Shown: positions 31,648 through 42,335 of the stretch, one piece after another | Layout: each line of letters starts with the position of its first letter | Numbering within the stretch: position 1 is the first letter of the stretch | DNA from: Paraburkholderia sprentiae WSM5005 | GTDB taxonomy: Bacteria; Pseudomonadota; Gammaproteobacteria; Burkholderiales; Burkholderiaceae | Direction of reading: 5' to 3' | Length of the DNA stretch: 64,000 bases | Assembly: GCF_001865575.2 (NCBI RefSeq) | Contig: NZ_CP017562.2 | Span: 1,426,001 to 1,490,000, forward strand | Notes under the pieces: generated by a model | Databases searched by the model: none | What the model saw: the letters and a program-made list of their open reading frames with translations, nothing else | What the model was told of the DNA's origin: nothing | Program-made: the position numbers and the translations under genes

Positions 31648-33039
31648 TCAAGCACCGGCCGCGACGACAGGAATGTTCGCTTCCCGCGCCGGATCGCGCG
31701 CGGCCAGATCGATAGCGGCCTGCGGCAGCGGCCAGTCGGCCGGATCGTGATGCGGAATCCGTTCGATCATCAGGTTGGCGATCTCAAAGATCAGGTTCAT
31801 CGTGCCGCGGTAGCCGACGTAGCGTCGATGTGAGTTCCCAACCCGGTCGAAGACCGGAAAACCGATCCGGAAGAGCGGCTTTTGCAGGTGCTCGGCCATC
31901 TGCCTGCCGTGCGAATGCGTGATCAGCAGGTCGCAGTCCGCCGCGGAGCGCTCCATGTCTTCGAGATCGCCGATCACGACCTGATCAGCGGGCAGCAACG
32001 CGTGCGCGGGCGATCGCGTCGTGCTGATGCAGCAGCGCAACTGCGCGCCCATCTCGTGCAGCACGCTGCCGACCGCGAACAGCAGATCGGGCTCTGCGCC
32101 GATCGCGACCTTGATGCCTCCAGTGTAGAAATGGCCGTCTAGCATCGCATCGAGCAATTGGCTGCGCTGACGCCGGTATTTCGCGGGAACGGGTCGTCCG
32201 GAGCGCTGCGCGAGCAATTGCAGCAGACGATCGTTGGGTTCCAGTCCGGTGAGCCGCCCGAACACTTCGAACGGCGTGCCAGCGATAGCATGCAATGCCT
32301 CCGCGCCGTCGCGCGTCTGCTCGCCCACGCCGATCGTAAATGCCGATGCACCCGCGGCCCGGATCTCCGCGAGCGTGGTACCGCCCAGTGTGGTGCCGCG
32401 CCAGTCCGGTGCGATATGGCCGTCGAGCGAGCCGGAAATGTCGGGCAGCACAATGACATCGAAGCCGAACGCTTCGATGATCTCGCGCAGTTCGTCGATG
32501 TCGCCAGGCGACAGATGGCTGCCGGGCAGCAGCGTCACCTGATTGGCCACCGTTGGCAACGCCTTGACCAGCGCGTTGACGATGCCGGTAATCGCATGCC
32601 GGTAGCCGTCTTCGAATGCGCCGACATAGTCGGGGGTCGACACATAGACGATCTCAGTGTCGTTGAGTTCGGGCTTGCGCTTGCGCACGGTAACGAGATA
32701 GCCGGCCACGTCGTCGCCCTCGGTCTCGGTGAGACCTGTTGAACAGATCGCGATGACCTTCGGCGCAGCGCGCTTGCGGATGTTGAGCAGCGCGGCCTCG
32801 ATGTTCTCGTAGCCGCCGAGCACCGCGGTGACTTCGTCCATGGCTGTCGTCTGCAGCGGGATCGCCTCCCTGAAGTGGCGCACCAGCAGCACGAGGCCGA
32901 ACGACGTGCAGCCCTGCGAGCCGTGCATCACGGGCATGCAGGCATCGAGCCCAAGGAACGCGAGGCTCGCGCCCAGCGGCTGGCTCATCTTGAGCGGATT
33001 GACCGCACAGGCTTTCATAGATTCGACGACATCGGCCAT
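31648..33039 (-). CDS. nifN: NifN, FeMo-cofactor scaffold beta subunit
   Basis: The 463-residue protein resembles NifK: CAVNPLKMSQPLGASLAFLG, MPVMHGSQGCTSFGLVLLVR (cluster cysteine), ALLNIRKRAAPKVIAICSTG and TETEGDDVAGY. With NifE it forms the scaffold on which FeMo-co is completed. It starts at ATG 33039, 52 bp after nifE, and reads into nifX. Confidence 0.97.
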   Translation of the reverse strand: MADVVESMKACAVNPLKMSQPLGASLAFLGLDACMPVMHGSQGCTSFGLVLLVRHFREAIPLQTTAMDEVTAVLGGYENIEAALLNIRKRAAPKVIAICSTGLTETEGDDVAGYLVTVRKRKPELNDTEIVYVSTPDYVGAFEDGYRHAITGIVNALVKALPTVANQVTLLPGSHLSPGDIDELREIIEAFGFDVIVLPDISGSLDGHIAPDWRGTTLGGTTLAEIRAAGASAFTIGVGEQTRDGAEALHAIAGTPFEVFGRLTGLEPNDRLLQLLAQRSGRPVPAKYRRQRSQLLDAMLDGHFYTGGIKVAIGAEPDLLFAVGSVLHEMGAQLRCCISTTRSPAHALLPADQVVIGDLEDMERSAADCDLLITHSHGRQMAEHLQKPLFRIGFPVFDRVGNSHRRYVGYRGTMNLIFEIANLMIERIPHHDPADWPLPQAAIDLAARDPAREANIPVVAAGA

Positions 33040-33091
33040 GGCATGTTCTCGAGTTCGGGGGCGTCAGGTCGGTGTATACCGGGTTCGAGGC

Positions 33092-34549
33092 TCATCGCCC
33101 CCACCCCGGGGCGCTCGACGGCGGGCGCGCGGCTTGCGCTTGGACCACACCGAGCGCTCCCCCGTCGTCGCCCCACGGAGCAGGGATCCGCACCTGTTGC
33201 CACACCGGGCTGTAGATCGCGCGGTCGATCTCATGCACCAGCTCGACGATTCCCTCGTAGCCGCCATAAGGGTGGTGGCGTTCCTGATTGATGTCGAGCC
33301 ACGGTATGCGGGCCTTCAGTGCGACGAACTGTGAGCGGCCACCCGACAGCATGATGTCGGCCCGCGCGTCCCTGAGCATCGCGTACATCTCGCGCGGAGT
33401 CATGCCGTCGATCATGTGGGCGTCGTCGCCCATGATCTCCTTGATCTTGTCCTTGTCTTCCTTGGTGCTCTTCTTGACGCTGGTGCCGACGATTTCGAGC
33501 CCTGCTTCCTGCAGCGCGGAAACCACCGACCAAGACTTCACGCCACCTGTGATGAGCAACACCCGCTTGCCGGTAAGGCGCGCTTTGTACTGCGCGATGC
33601 GCTCCCACGCGCGCGCTTCCTCGACGGCGATCAGGCGCTCGGTCCGCTCGAGCAGATCGTCCGGTGCGCCCTGCTGCACGAGCAGGCTGGCGATATGGCG
33701 CAGCGTGTCGCTCATGTCGCCGATCCCATAGAACGAGCCCTCGAAGTAAGGGATGCCGTAGCGCCGCTGCATCTTTGTCGCGATGTTGATCATCGACTTC
33801 GAGCAGACCATCATGTTGACCTTGGCGCGATGCGAACTTGCGATCTCGTTGTAGCGCCCGTCGCCGGAGATGCACGAGAGGATACGGATGCCTAGCGCGT
33901 CGAGCAGCGGCTTGGTCTGCCAGAGTTCGCCCGACAGGTTGTATTCGCCAATGACGTTGATGTCATACGGCGTCGTGTACTCGGGCTCGCGCGTGCCGAT
34001 CACATAGTTGAGGATCGCCTCGCCGCCAAGCTTGTTGCCCAGATTCTTCGGCCCTGCGAAACCGGGGGAAATGACCGGAATCACCGGCTTGCCAAATTGT
34101 TCGGTGGCGCGCTTGCAGACTGCCTCGATGTCGTCGCCGATCAGCGCAGTGACGCAGGTCTGGTAGACGAACACTGCGGGCGGATCGTATTTCTCGATGA
34201 TTTCGCGCACGCTCCTGAACAGGCGCTTCTCGCCGCCGTACACCACGTCGAGTTCGTTGATATCGGTGGTGAAGCCCGTGCGATAGAGTTGCGAACCGGA
34301 CGAAGCGGCGTGCCGGTTGTCCCACGAGTTACCTTCACAAGCAATCGGCCCGTGCACGAGGTGTGCGACGTCCACCACCGGCTGCAAAGCGATCTTCGCG
34401 CCGTCGAACGCGCACCCGCCTGCGGCCGAACCCGGCGAAAGCTGCTTCGTGCAGCCCCTTTTGCGTTCCTTCTCGCTCTTGCCTTGATTCTTGTCGCAAC
34501 CCGGCTCGTCGAAAACTTCGGCGATTTGGGCATTGAGCGAAGCAGACAT
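33092..34549 (-). CDS. nifE: NifE, FeMo-cofactor scaffold alpha subunit
   Basis: ATG 34549 (MSASLNAQIAEVFDEPGCDK) is preceded by AGGAGCACATC. The 485-residue protein has GGCAFDGAKIALQPVVDVAH, HGPIACEGNSWDNR (cluster Cys), [20 protein letters not shown] and PVISPGFAGPKNLGNKLGGE, all NifE-specific. It leads the run nifE-nifN-nifX-DUF269-CCE_0567-fdxB-nifQ and has its own sigma54 promoter 35 bp upstream. A Gly/Ala-rich tail ends the protein. Confidence 0.97.
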   Translation of the reverse strand: MSASLNAQIAEVFDEPGCDKNQGKSEKERKRGCTKQLSPGSAAGGCAFDGAKIALQPVVDVAHLVHGPIACEGNSWDNRHAASSGSQLYRTGFTTDINELDVVYGGEKRLFRSVREIIEKYDPPAVFVYQTCVTALIGDDIEAVCKRATEQFGKPVIPVISPGFAGPKNLGNKLGGEAILNYVIGTREPEYTTPYDINVIGEYNLSGELWQTKPLLDALGIRILSCISGDGRYNEIASSHRAKVNMMVCSKSMINIATKMQRRYGIPYFEGSFYGIGDMSDTLRHIASLLVQQGAPDDLLERTERLIAVEEARAWERIAQYKARLTGKRVLLITGGVKSWSVVSALQEAGLEIVGTSVKKSTKEDKDKIKEIMGDDAHMIDGMTPREMYAMLRDARADIMLSGGRSQFVALKARIPWLDINQERHHPYGGYEGIVELVHEIDRAIYSPVWQQVRIPAPWGDDGGALGVVQAQAARPPSSAPGWGR

Positions 34550-34582
34550 GATGTGCTCCTGATGGATGGACGTTTCTCTAGT

Positions 34583-34599
34583 GGCAAGTTCCATACCAC
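34583..34599 (-). promoter_or_regulatory. Sigma54 promoter of nifE
   Basis: The minus strand reads TGGTATGGAACTTGCC: GG-N10-GC spacing with a full TTGC at -12. Its -12 GC is 35 bp from the nifE start codon, a normal leader. No exact TGT-N10-ACA NifA site is visible upstream; the closest has TGA for TGT. Confidence 0.72.
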
Positions 34600-34828
34600 C
34601 GGGAAACGCCTTGAAAACGTGCCAATTGGCGCTGAAGCAGTCGCTCGCGCGCACCGTCATCGCGAGTTTGAACGGTTTGCGACAAACGGTTCGCGACACA
34701 GAAAACGACAACACACGTTCACTGCCTGCCTTGCCGTTCCGTATTGAGCAGGACCCGTGCGATCGCATTGGCGCGCGCCTCCGGCAACGCATCCGGCCTC
34801 AAGGGTTCGCGAACCGCCAGGTAAGCAG

Positions 34829-35023
34829 TCAGCGCGCGGCGCATCCGTGGAGCTTTCGCGTAGTCCGTCTACCATGACCGGGATACGCCGCAAAGTCGCA
34901 GAGACAGACTTCCAGCAAGCGCTCGAAGCGCTCAGGCCTGATCTCGGCCGGTACGCGTTCGAGCAATGCACCGAGCGCGCCTGCGCGCATATCCCGAACG
35001 CTCTTCCAGTGTGTATGCGCCAT
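34829..35023 (-). CDS. Small protein upstream of nifE, unrecognised
   Basis: A 64-residue frame (MAHTHWKSVRDMRAGALGAL, LERVPAEIRPERFERLLEVC) with regular codon use and no internal stop, 26 bp downstream of another small frame on the same strand. It is rich in Arg and Leu and would be helical. I do not recognise it; it may be a truncated tail of a larger gene. Confidence 0.35.
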   Translation of the reverse strand: MAHTHWKSVRDMRAGALGALLERVPAEIRPERFERLLEVCLCDFAAYPGHGRRTTRKLHGCAAR

Positions 35024-35049
35024 TCGCGCCGCCTGCCCCGCTGGGCGGC

Positions 35050-35211
35050 TCAGTCGTCGTCGACCAGCGCGAGCAGTTCGCGCGGCGTTACCTCGTCATT
35101 GATCTCCGCGAGGCTCAACGGGTCGGACGCCGCCACCTCGCGCTCAAAATCGTCGTAGGCGAACCACCCACGCAGCGGCACTGAGTCAGACTGCTTGACT
35201 ACATAAATCAT
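35050..35211 (-). CDS. Small acidic protein, 53 residues, unrecognised
   Basis: ATG 35211, behind GGGAGCGGGGC, opens MIYVVKQSDSVPLRGWFAYD and ends with ITPRELLALVDDD-like residues (NDEVTPRELLALVDDD) at TGA 35050. The good ribosome site and a well-formed short protein make it a plausible gene. It is just inside a block of IS-like repeats. Function unknown. Confidence 0.4.
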   Translation of the reverse strand: MIYVVKQSDSVPLRGWFAYDDFEREVAASDPLSLAEINDEVTPRELLALVDDD

Positions 35212-35249
35212 GCCCCGCTCCCTCGCTGAGGTTCGTGACGCAGGCTAGC

Positions 35250-35420
35250 TGTAGCGGCTCGATAACATAAATCTCCAAGGCCCGATAACAGCGCCTTTTC
35301 GGGATTACATTGGCTGAGAATATCGGCGCGTCCAGGTCCACATTAAGTGAGAACGGGGTCACGTTAACTGAGAACGGCTCGATAACATCGGCCAGGATCC
35401 ACAATCAGTGAGAATGCTCG
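35250..35420. repeat. Cluster of IS21-like terminal repeats
   Basis: Four related copies of a motif of the form A(C/T)(A/G)(T/A)T..(G/C)TGAGAA(C/T) occur in one orientation within about 115 bp (ATTACATTGGCTGAGAAT, CCACATTAAGTGAGAACGG, CACGTTAACTGAGAACGG, CCACAATCAGTGAGAATG), and CGATAACA is repeated at least three times around them. Multiple spaced repeats of this kind mark the ends of IS21-family elements, where the transposase binds. No istA or istB is next to them. Confidence 0.55.
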
Positions 35421-35529
35421 ACGGGCACGCCGGTAGCCAGCAGATGAAATGGTGAGTCAGGGGCGGCATATGGGCCGCCGGCCCTTCCCGATCATTCTTC
35501 CGGACCGGACCCCCCGCTCCCTGCAACGC

Positions 35530-36948
35530 TCAGAAGCACTGGTCACCCACGATTCGTACTTGCGGTTTTTCCCGTGCGGGTGCGCCGCCAAGGAGCGCCT
35601 GACTCAGGTATCCGCTGCGCACCAGCATGTCCTGTAACGCGTTTTCAGCATCCTCCATGCTGACTTCGCCCTGTGCCTTACGCGCAATACTTTGCTGGGC
35701 CAACCGGCGCACCAGTTCCTTGATGAATGCAGCGCTGACGCCTTCAGTCCGCTCCACTGCAAACGCTGCGACGTCTGCCGGGATGCTCATCCTCGAACCG
35801 TAGAGCCGGAGCAGGCGCGCCCGGCAATCCGCATCAGGTGCCGGTATTTCAATGGCCTGATCAACCCGGCCTGGACGGGCCGCGAGCGCCTCCTCGATTT
35901 CCTCCGGCCGGTTGGTGGTAAGCACGAACAGGATCTCGGCGTCCTGATGAAGTCCGTCCATTTCGTTGAGCAAGCGGTTGAGCAGACTCTCTTCCTTCGG
36001 GCCGCGCATCTCGGTGCGATGTCTCCCGATCAGATCGACGTCCTCGATGACCACCATGCTTGGCTGTAGCAACCGGGCCAGCAGCATATAGTTGTCGAGT
36101 TGCCCCACTTGATTGGCGCTGATCAGAAGGGTGGTATGCGCTGGCAGATTGCTGGCGAGGTACTTGATCGTATGGGTTTTGCCCGTTCCGGGCGGCCCGT
36201 ACAGCAGGACACCCTTTTGCAACGACTGGCGTAATATCTTTAATCCTTCTCTGGTGCGTGCGAATTCAAAAATATTGCGATCAAGCAGCTCCATGGTTTG
36301 CGGTGACACGATGACGTCCTGACGCTCCACGGCAGGCAGACGGTGCACGACGATGCTGCGGGGCTGGCCTGAATAATCCTCGGTTACCTCGAGGGAAAGA
36401 ACTTTGCCCCGGTACAGACGGGACTCGCGAATTGCCTGCTCCAGCCCCGCATACACCTCGCTGCCGAAGGTCAGCCCGCGCGCGTTGGGCAGACTGACAA
36501 TCTCCACGCTCGCGATAGACGTGTTCATTCCTTCCATGTGCTGCTCGAACAGCACAGCGGCTCTCAGCTCGCCATCGGTGATCAGCCACAAGCCGTTGTC
36601 GAGTACCGCGACCGGTGTTTCTTCTCCGACATCGACATCCCGGTATTTCACAGGAGCAAGGGACACCGTGGTAGACATCGGGCCGGTACTCTGCACAAAC
36701 AGCGAGGAAATTGTCAACGGAAACCGCTCATGAACATGATTGAGGCCGAGAAGGCGCGGAGCGAACGGCGTCAGCAGGCGGGAGAGCGTCTGTTGAAGCT
36801 CGGGGCGCGTGTGATGGGGAAACTGCCGCTGCGAGGAGGTGAGCTCTTCCGGGGACCGATCATCAAAATGCGCAGCTAGCGCTTCCCATGCAAATTGCTG
36901 CCTTACCGGGTCAAGGTTCTTGTGATCAATATCGGTGAACTGGTTCAT
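35530..36948 (-). CDS. AAA+ ATPase of CDC48/FtsH-like type
   Basis: The start is taken at ATG 36948 (MNQFTDIDHKNLDPVRQQFA). The 472-residue protein has a unique N-terminal domain of about 240 residues and a C-terminal AAA module: Walker A GPPGTGKTHTIKYLA, Walker B MVVIEDVDLIG, second region TTNRPEEIEEALAARPGRVD (Arg finger), and a helical lid with EGVSAAFIKELVRRLAQQS. Such proteins unfold or remodel protein targets in the cytoplasm. It stands alone between nifK and the IS21-like repeats, and could act on nitrogenase proteins, but this is only suggested by position. Confidence 0.85.
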   Translation of the reverse strand: MNQFTDIDHKNLDPVRQQFAWEALAAHFDDRSPEELTSSQRQFPHHTRPELQQTLSRLLTPFAPRLLGLNHVHERFPLTISSLFVQSTGPMSTTVSLAPVKYRDVDVGEETPVAVLDNGLWLITDGELRAAVLFEQHMEGMNTSIASVEIVSLPNARGLTFGSEVYAGLEQAIRESRLYRGKVLSLEVTEDYSGQPRSIVVHRLPAVERQDVIVSPQTMELLDRNIFEFARTREGLKILRQSLQKGVLLYGPPGTGKTHTIKYLASNLPAHTTLLISANQVGQLDNYMLLARLLQPSMVVIEDVDLIGRHRTEMRGPKEESLLNRLLNEMDGLHQDAEILFVLTTNRPEEIEEALAARPGRVDQAIEIPAPDADCRARLLRLYGSRMSIPADVAAFAVERTEGVSAAFIKELVRRLAQQSIARKAQGEVSMEDAENALQDMLVRSGYLSQALLGGAPAREKPQVRIVGDQCF

Positions 36949-37062
36949 GAACGGACTCTTTGATATTAGATGGCGGCGCCAAGTACCGATGCGAACGCGC
37001 AACAACGAGTCGCTACAGCTAGCTACATACAGCGCAGCAATTTCGTTTTCAGCGGTGCCCCG

Positions 37063-37413
37063 CTACTCGACACCCTCCGCCGCAATCTTCGCCCACACCG
37101 CACGAGGTAACCGCGGCGCGATGCCCGCCGGGCTCGCGTCGAACTGCCGTCGAGCCGCCGACATCGCACCCTGTGCAATCGCAATCTCCTCGTGCGTCAA
37201 TGGCAACCGGCCGGCCACATGCGCGGGCCCCCGGGCAGCACGTGGGCGATCATCTGCGGGTTCCGGTGTTCGGGCAGCGGGACGCGGTGGTCGGCCCTCG
37301 CCCACACCGGCCAGGCAAACCTAGCCGTTGATGACCTCGACGTTATGGCCGTCCTGCGTCATCTTGACCAGAGCTGCGTCTGCCGCGCCCGATGCATCCG
37401 CTGTGTCTGCCAT
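37063..37413 (-). pseudogene. Small frame after nifK split by an in-frame TAG
   Basis: ATG 37413, 16 bp downstream of nifK, opens MADTADASGAADAALVKMTQ and reaches TAG after HNVEVING at 37321. The same frame stays open beyond the TAG: a Pro/Arg-rich linker and then LTHEEIAIAQGAMSAARRQF to TAG/TAA at 37063. I read it either as one gene with a nonsense codon or as two small genes. Family not recognised. Linked to nifHDK by position and strand. Confidence 0.4.
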
Positions 37414-37429
37414 AGCCGCGCTCTCCTCG

Positions 37430-38989
37430 TCAGCGAATGATGTCGTAGCTGTAGTCGGTCTTCGCCACGTCGATCGTGTTGGCGTCGAGCGCTTCGAAGA
37501 ACTCGTCCAGCAGCGTGACCAGCACCCGCAACCCACCTTCATAGCCCCAGGTCGGGAAGCGATGGTAATGGTGGCGATCGAAGATCGGGAACACCATCCG
37601 TATCAGCGGCGTTTTGGTATCGCGCTCGAGATATTTGCCGTAGGTGTTGCCGATCAGGAAATCCACCGGCTCGGTAAACAGCAGTGAGCGCATGTGCCAC
37701 AGATCGCGTTTCGGATACACCTTGCAGCCGGCGCCGTAGGGCGACGCGTCGAACAGCGCCTGCACCTTCGCAGCCCAGGTTTCGTTGCCGTTGGTCGCCA
37801 GCACGTGAGCCGGCTCGGCGCCGAGTTCCAGCAAGAACTGCGTGTAGCCTAGCATCTGGTCCGGGTCGCCGTAGAGTGCAAAGCGCTTGCCGTGCAGGTG
37901 GGCCTGACTGTCGGCCATCGCATCGACGAGCTGGCCTCGCTCCTTCTCCAGTTGCGCCGGAATCGACTTGCCGGTCACGCGCGAGATTTCCATCAGGAAC
38001 TGATCGGTGCCCGCGACGCCAACCGGCGAGTTCAGCACCACCACTTCCTGGCCATGCTCGCCAATGAACTTGCTGGTCTTCTCGCAGCAATATTCCTGGA
38101 ACACGAAGGTTGCCTTCGCGTTCAACGCGCGCTCGACTTCCTCCTTGGTCGTGCCACCTTCGTACATCCGGAACTTGCCGTCGGTCGGCGTATTCCACGT
38201 TTCGGATGGGTCGCAGATGATGTTCACCGTCACGCCGAACAGATCGAAGATGCGGCGAATTTCCTTCATGTTGCCGACCACGTAGCCGTCGAAGCCGCCG
38301 ATGAAGTTGACGCTGTCGTCGGGCACGCGCTCAAGCGGCATCGCTGTGCCGGCCTTGCCGTCCCAGAAGTGCTTGAGGATGCCGAGGAGCGCGTTGTCGT
38401 AGCCGGTCACGTGGCTGCCGACGAAGGCCGGCGTGTGCGCGAACGGCACGTCATAGTCTTCCGGCACGCTGCCCTTCTGCTTGCTGTTCTTGATGAGCGC
38501 GTCGAGGTCGTCGCCGATCACTTCCGCCATGCAGGTCGTGGAGACCGCGATCATGTCGGGCTTGTACAGGTTGTACGCATTTGCGAGGCCGTCGATCATG
38601 TTGTTCATGCCGCCGAACACCGCCGCGTCCTCGGTCATCGACGAGCTGACGCACGAGGTCGGCTCCTTGAAGTGACGCGAGAAGTGCGAGCGGTAAAACG
38701 CTACACAGCCCTGCGAGCCATGCACAAAACTGAGCGCCTTGTGAAAACCGTTGGCCACGTACACTGCGCCGAGCGGCTGGCAGGCCTTGGCTGGGTTGAT
38801 GGTGAGCGAGTCGCGTGCAAAGTTCTTTTGCCGGTAGTCTTCGCTCTTGGTCCACTCGACGATCTGCTTGACCTGCTCGTCTGAATGGTTGAACTCGAAA
38901 TTTTCCTTTTTCGCCCGGAAAATTTTCTGGTATTCGGGCTCACGGAACAGGAGTTCCTGATCGAGAATCTGGTCTGCGGATTGGGGCAC
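37430..38989 (-). CDS. nifK: NifK, nitrogenase MoFe protein beta subunit
   Basis: The start is GTG 38989 behind AGGAGCATCCC. The 519-residue protein has the P-cluster ligands at Cys70 ([10 protein letters not shown]), Cys95 ([10 protein letters not shown]) and Cys153 ([12 protein letters not shown]), plus the NifK features [20 protein letters not shown] and [18 protein letters not shown]. With NifD it forms the alpha2-beta2 dinitrogenase. It follows nifD by 62 bp in the nifHDK operon. A diverged partial copy is fused to a nifH start at 20142-21221. Confidence 0.99.
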   Translation of the reverse strand: MPQSADQILDQELLFREPEYQKIFRAKKENFEFNHSDEQVKQIVEWTKSEDYRQKNFARDSLTINPAKACQPLGAVYVANGFHKALSFVHGSQGCVAFYRSHFSRHFKEPTSCVSSSMTEDAAVFGGMNNMIDGLANAYNLYKPDMIAVSTTCMAEVIGDDLDALIKNSKQKGSVPEDYDVPFAHTPAFVGSHVTGYDNALLGILKHFWDGKAGTAMPLERVPDDSVNFIGGFDGYVVGNMKEIRRIFDLFGVTVNIICDPSETWNTPTDGKFRMYEGGTTKEEVERALNAKATFVFQEYCCEKTSKFIGEHGQEVVVLNSPVGVAGTDQFLMEISRVTGKSIPAQLEKERGQLVDAMADSQAHLHGKRFALYGDPDQMLGYTQFLLELGAEPAHVLATNGNETWAAKVQALFDASPYGAGCKVYPKRDLWHMRSLLFTEPVDFLIGNTYGKYLERDTKTPLIRMVFPIFDRHHYHRFPTWGYEGGLRVLVTLLDEFFEALDANTIDVAKTDYSYDIIR

Positions 38990-39051
38990 GGGATGCTCCT
39001 GATATTCAATTCAAAGGCCTTCCGGCCGGCGATCAGTGCGGTGGCCGGCGC

Positions 39052-40515
39052 TTAGGGGGTTGCCTTCCAGGGCGCCTTGGCGAGCCCCCATACCGGGCTG
39101 GAAATAGCCATGTCCATGTCGCGCGCGAAAATGGCGTAGCCGTCGCAACCGTGATACGGGCCGGAATAGTCCCAGCTGTGCATCTGGCGAAACGGCACGC
39201 CCATCTTCTGGAATAGGTACTTTTCCTTGATGCCGGAGCCGACCAGATCGGGCTGGATCTGTTCGACGAACGTCTCGAAGTCGTAGCCGGTCACGTCGTC
39301 GTAAATCAGTGTGCCGTCGTTCACGTAGTGCGTGGTGCGCTGATAATCGTCGTTGTGGCCGAATTGGTAGCCGGTGCAGACCACGTTCATGCCGAGGTCT
39401 TCGTAGGCGCTGATCACGTGGCACGGACGCATGCCGCCAACGAACAGCATCACGGTCTTGTCCTGCAGGCGCGCTCTGAACTTCGTGTTCACCGCATCGA
39501 CCAGCGGACGATACTTGGCGATCACCCTCTCCGCGTTGGCTTTGATGGTGTCGTCGAAGTGGCTGGCGATCTCGCGCAGGCTCTTCTCGATCATCGACGG
39601 GCCGAAGAAGTTGTATTCCACCCACGGAATGCGGTACTTCTCTTCCATGTGCCGGCTGATATAGTTCATCGAGCGGTAGCAATGCAGCAAATTGAGCTTG
39701 GCCTTAGGCGTGTTCTCGAGCTCGGCGATCGAGCCGTCGCCCGACCATTGCGCGATCACGCGCAGGCCGATCTCTTCGAGCAGAATCCGGCTCGACCAGG
39801 CATCGCCGCCGATGTTGTAATCGCCGATGATCGCAACATCGTAAGGCGTCGAAACAAATTCAGGCCTCTTGTCCGGATCGGCCTTGTCGAATATCCAGTC
39901 TCGAATCGCATCGTTAGCGAGATGGTGGCCCAGCGACTGGCTGACGCCGCGAAAACCTTCGCAGCGCACCGGCAAAATGGTGTGCCCTTCATACTGGACA
40001 CTCTTCTTCTTCGAGACGGCCTCGATGTCGTCGCCGATCAGGCCGATCGGGCATTCACTCTGGATCGAGATGCCCTTGTTCAGCGGAAACAGTTCCTGAA
40101 TCTCGTCGATGATCTTGTCGAGCTTCTTGTCGCCGCCGAAGACGATGTCCTTTTCCTGAAAGTCCGACGTGAACTGCATCGTCACGAAGGTGTCGATACC
40201 GGTAGTGCCGATGTAGTAGTTGCGACGCGCGCCCCACGAGTACTGGCCGCAACCGACAGGACCATGACTGATGTGGATCATGTCCTTGATGGGCCCCCAG
40301 ACCACGCCCTTCGAGCCGGCGTACGCGCAACCGCGAATCGTCATCACGCCCGGCAATGACTTGATGTTTGATTTCACGCCACAGTCGGGCTTGCCGTCAT
40401 CGAAGGTGCCCAAATGCTTGGCACGCCGTTTGGCCATCTTCTCCGGATAGGCCTTCAGCACTTCTTCGATCAGGGCCTTGTTCGCGGCCTTGCGCTCTTC
40501 AACAGTGACGCTCAT
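39052..40515 (-). CDS. nifD: NifD, nitrogenase MoFe protein alpha subunit
   Basis: ATG 40515 ([10 protein letters not shown]) lies behind GGAGCATTCCC. The 487-residue protein has P-cluster cysteines at 63 (RGCAYAG), 89 ([11 protein letters not shown]) and 155 ([12 protein letters not shown]), the FeMo-co cysteine at 279 ([10 protein letters not shown]) and the FeMo-co histidine at 446 ([14 protein letters not shown]). It is the catalytic subunit of dinitrogenase. It lies 103 bp after nifH. Confidence 0.99.
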   Translation of the reverse strand: MSVTVEERKAANKALIEEVLKAYPEKMAKRRAKHLGTFDDGKPDCGVKSNIKSLPGVMTIRGCAYAGSKGVVWGPIKDMIHISHGPVGCGQYSWGARRNYYIGTTGIDTFVTMQFTSDFQEKDIVFGGDKKLDKIIDEIQELFPLNKGISIQSECPIGLIGDDIEAVSKKKSVQYEGHTILPVRCEGFRGVSQSLGHHLANDAIRDWIFDKADPDKRPEFVSTPYDVAIIGDYNIGGDAWSSRILLEEIGLRVIAQWSGDGSIAELENTPKAKLNLLHCYRSMNYISRHMEEKYRIPWVEYNFFGPSMIEKSLREIASHFDDTIKANAERVIAKYRPLVDAVNTKFRARLQDKTVMLFVGGMRPCHVISAYEDLGMNVVCTGYQFGHNDDYQRTTHYVNDGTLIYDDVTGYDFETFVEQIQPDLVGSGIKEKYLFQKMGVPFRQMHSWDYSGPYHGCDGYAIFARDMDMAISSPVWGLAKAPWKATP

Positions 40516-40618
40516 GGGAATGCTCCATAGGGTGAGTATCAAGCCTGGCAGCGGGTAGCCGGCATGGCCCGGTTCATCGCGTGAAGAAGAACACCGGGCC
40601 GCGCGCAGCGGCGCTCGC

Positions 40619-41557
<939 letters not shown>

Positions 41558-41633
41558 TCAGCCTGTCGTGCCTGTATGGGTCTTCTTATATCGAGTCACG
41601 CATCGGCCGGACCTGTGTCCGCGATGGACTCCA

Positions 41634-41652
41634 AACGCAGCTTCTGTGCCAC
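41634..41652 (-). promoter_or_regulatory. Sigma54 promoter of nifHDK
   Basis: The minus strand reads TGGCACAGAAGCTGCGTTT: GG (41650-41649) and GC (41638-41637) are ten bases apart and the -24 box TGGCAC is perfect. It is 137 bp upstream of the nifH start codon. Confidence 0.88.
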
Positions 41653-41733
41653 GTCACCGGCGGTACTGCGACGCGTCCGACCCGCCGCGCTGCGGCGGTT
41701 GGTTCGGGACTTTTGCGGACTCCTCTTCTGTCT

Positions 41734-41749
41734 TGTCGATTTCGCGACA
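41734..41749 (-). promoter_or_regulatory. NifA upstream activator site of nifH
   Basis: TGTCGATTTCGCGACA fits TGT-N10-ACA exactly. It lies about 100 bp upstream of the nifH -24 box, the normal distance for NifA acting through DNA looping. It could also serve the divergent haemoglobin gene. Confidence 0.88.
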
Positions 41750-41879
41750 AACCACGCGAACTTCGTCGCCAATGAAACCATTCGGGCGCGTTTGTCGTGC
41801 GATTTCTGTCGCATTGGCCTGCGTGCAGCCGGACAATCGCCGGGTTGCGGCCTGGTTCGGTTATTGCGTCGATCGCGCC

Positions 41880-42299
41880 ATGGACACACCAGTCACCCAA
41901 CCTTCGCGACCCGTGCCGCGCGAGACGCACTTCGACCGTCTAGGCGGCGAGACCGCCGTCATCCGCCTGGTCGATGCGTTCTACCGGCACATGGATACGC
42001 GGGCCGACGCGCAGCGCATTCGGGCGATGCATCACCCGGATCTGTCTTCGACGAAGGCCGTGCTGGTGCTGTATCTGTGCGAATGGCTCGGCGCCGACAA
42101 GCAGTACTCGGCACAGCGCGGCCAACCACGGCTGCGCAGGCGTCATGCCACATTCGCGATCGGCACCGCCGAACGGGATGCGTGGCTAGCTTGCATGCGC
42201 GCCGCGTTCGACGAGACGGGTGTCGATCCGGCGCTGCGCGACGAACTGATGCAGGCCTTTTTCAAAATCGCCGACCGGATGCGCAATACGCAGACGTGA
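41880..42299 (+). CDS. Truncated haemoglobin, group II
   Basis: The 139-residue protein starts at ATG 41880 (MDTPVTQPSRPVPRETHFDR). It has LGGETAVIRLVDAFYRHMDT, the helix-E/F region MHHPDLSSTKAVLVLYLCEW (with LGADKQYS after it), RLRRRHATFAIG (proximal His in helix F), and ERDAWLACMRAAFDETGVDP, the group II pattern. Such globins bind O2 or NO and often sit near nif genes, where they may buffer oxygen. It is divergent from nifH with 380 bp between, and may share the NifA site; a weak GG-N10-GC pair lies at 41816-41829. Confidence 0.9.
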   Translation: MDTPVTQPSRPVPRETHFDRLGGETAVIRLVDAFYRHMDTRADAQRIRAMHHPDLSSTKAVLVLYLCEWLGADKQYSAQRGQPRLRRRHATFAIGTAERDAWLACMRAAFDETGVDPALRDELMQAFFKIADRMRNTQT

Positions 42300-42335
42300 A
42301 TCCCTCTTCAACGCTGTTTAACCCAAGGATCTGTG

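Noticed and set aside
34608..34625. Perfect TGGCACG on the minus strand upstream of nifE as a -24 box
   Set aside because: The -12 GC is at N12, not N10; the site at 34583-34599 has correct spacing and a TTGC box.
37892..38884. 330-residue plus-strand frame opposite nifK
   Set aside because: Antisense shadow of a well-identified nifK gene.
39328..40359. 343-residue plus-strand frame opposite nifD
   Set aside because: Antisense shadow of nifD; composition is not that of a natural protein.
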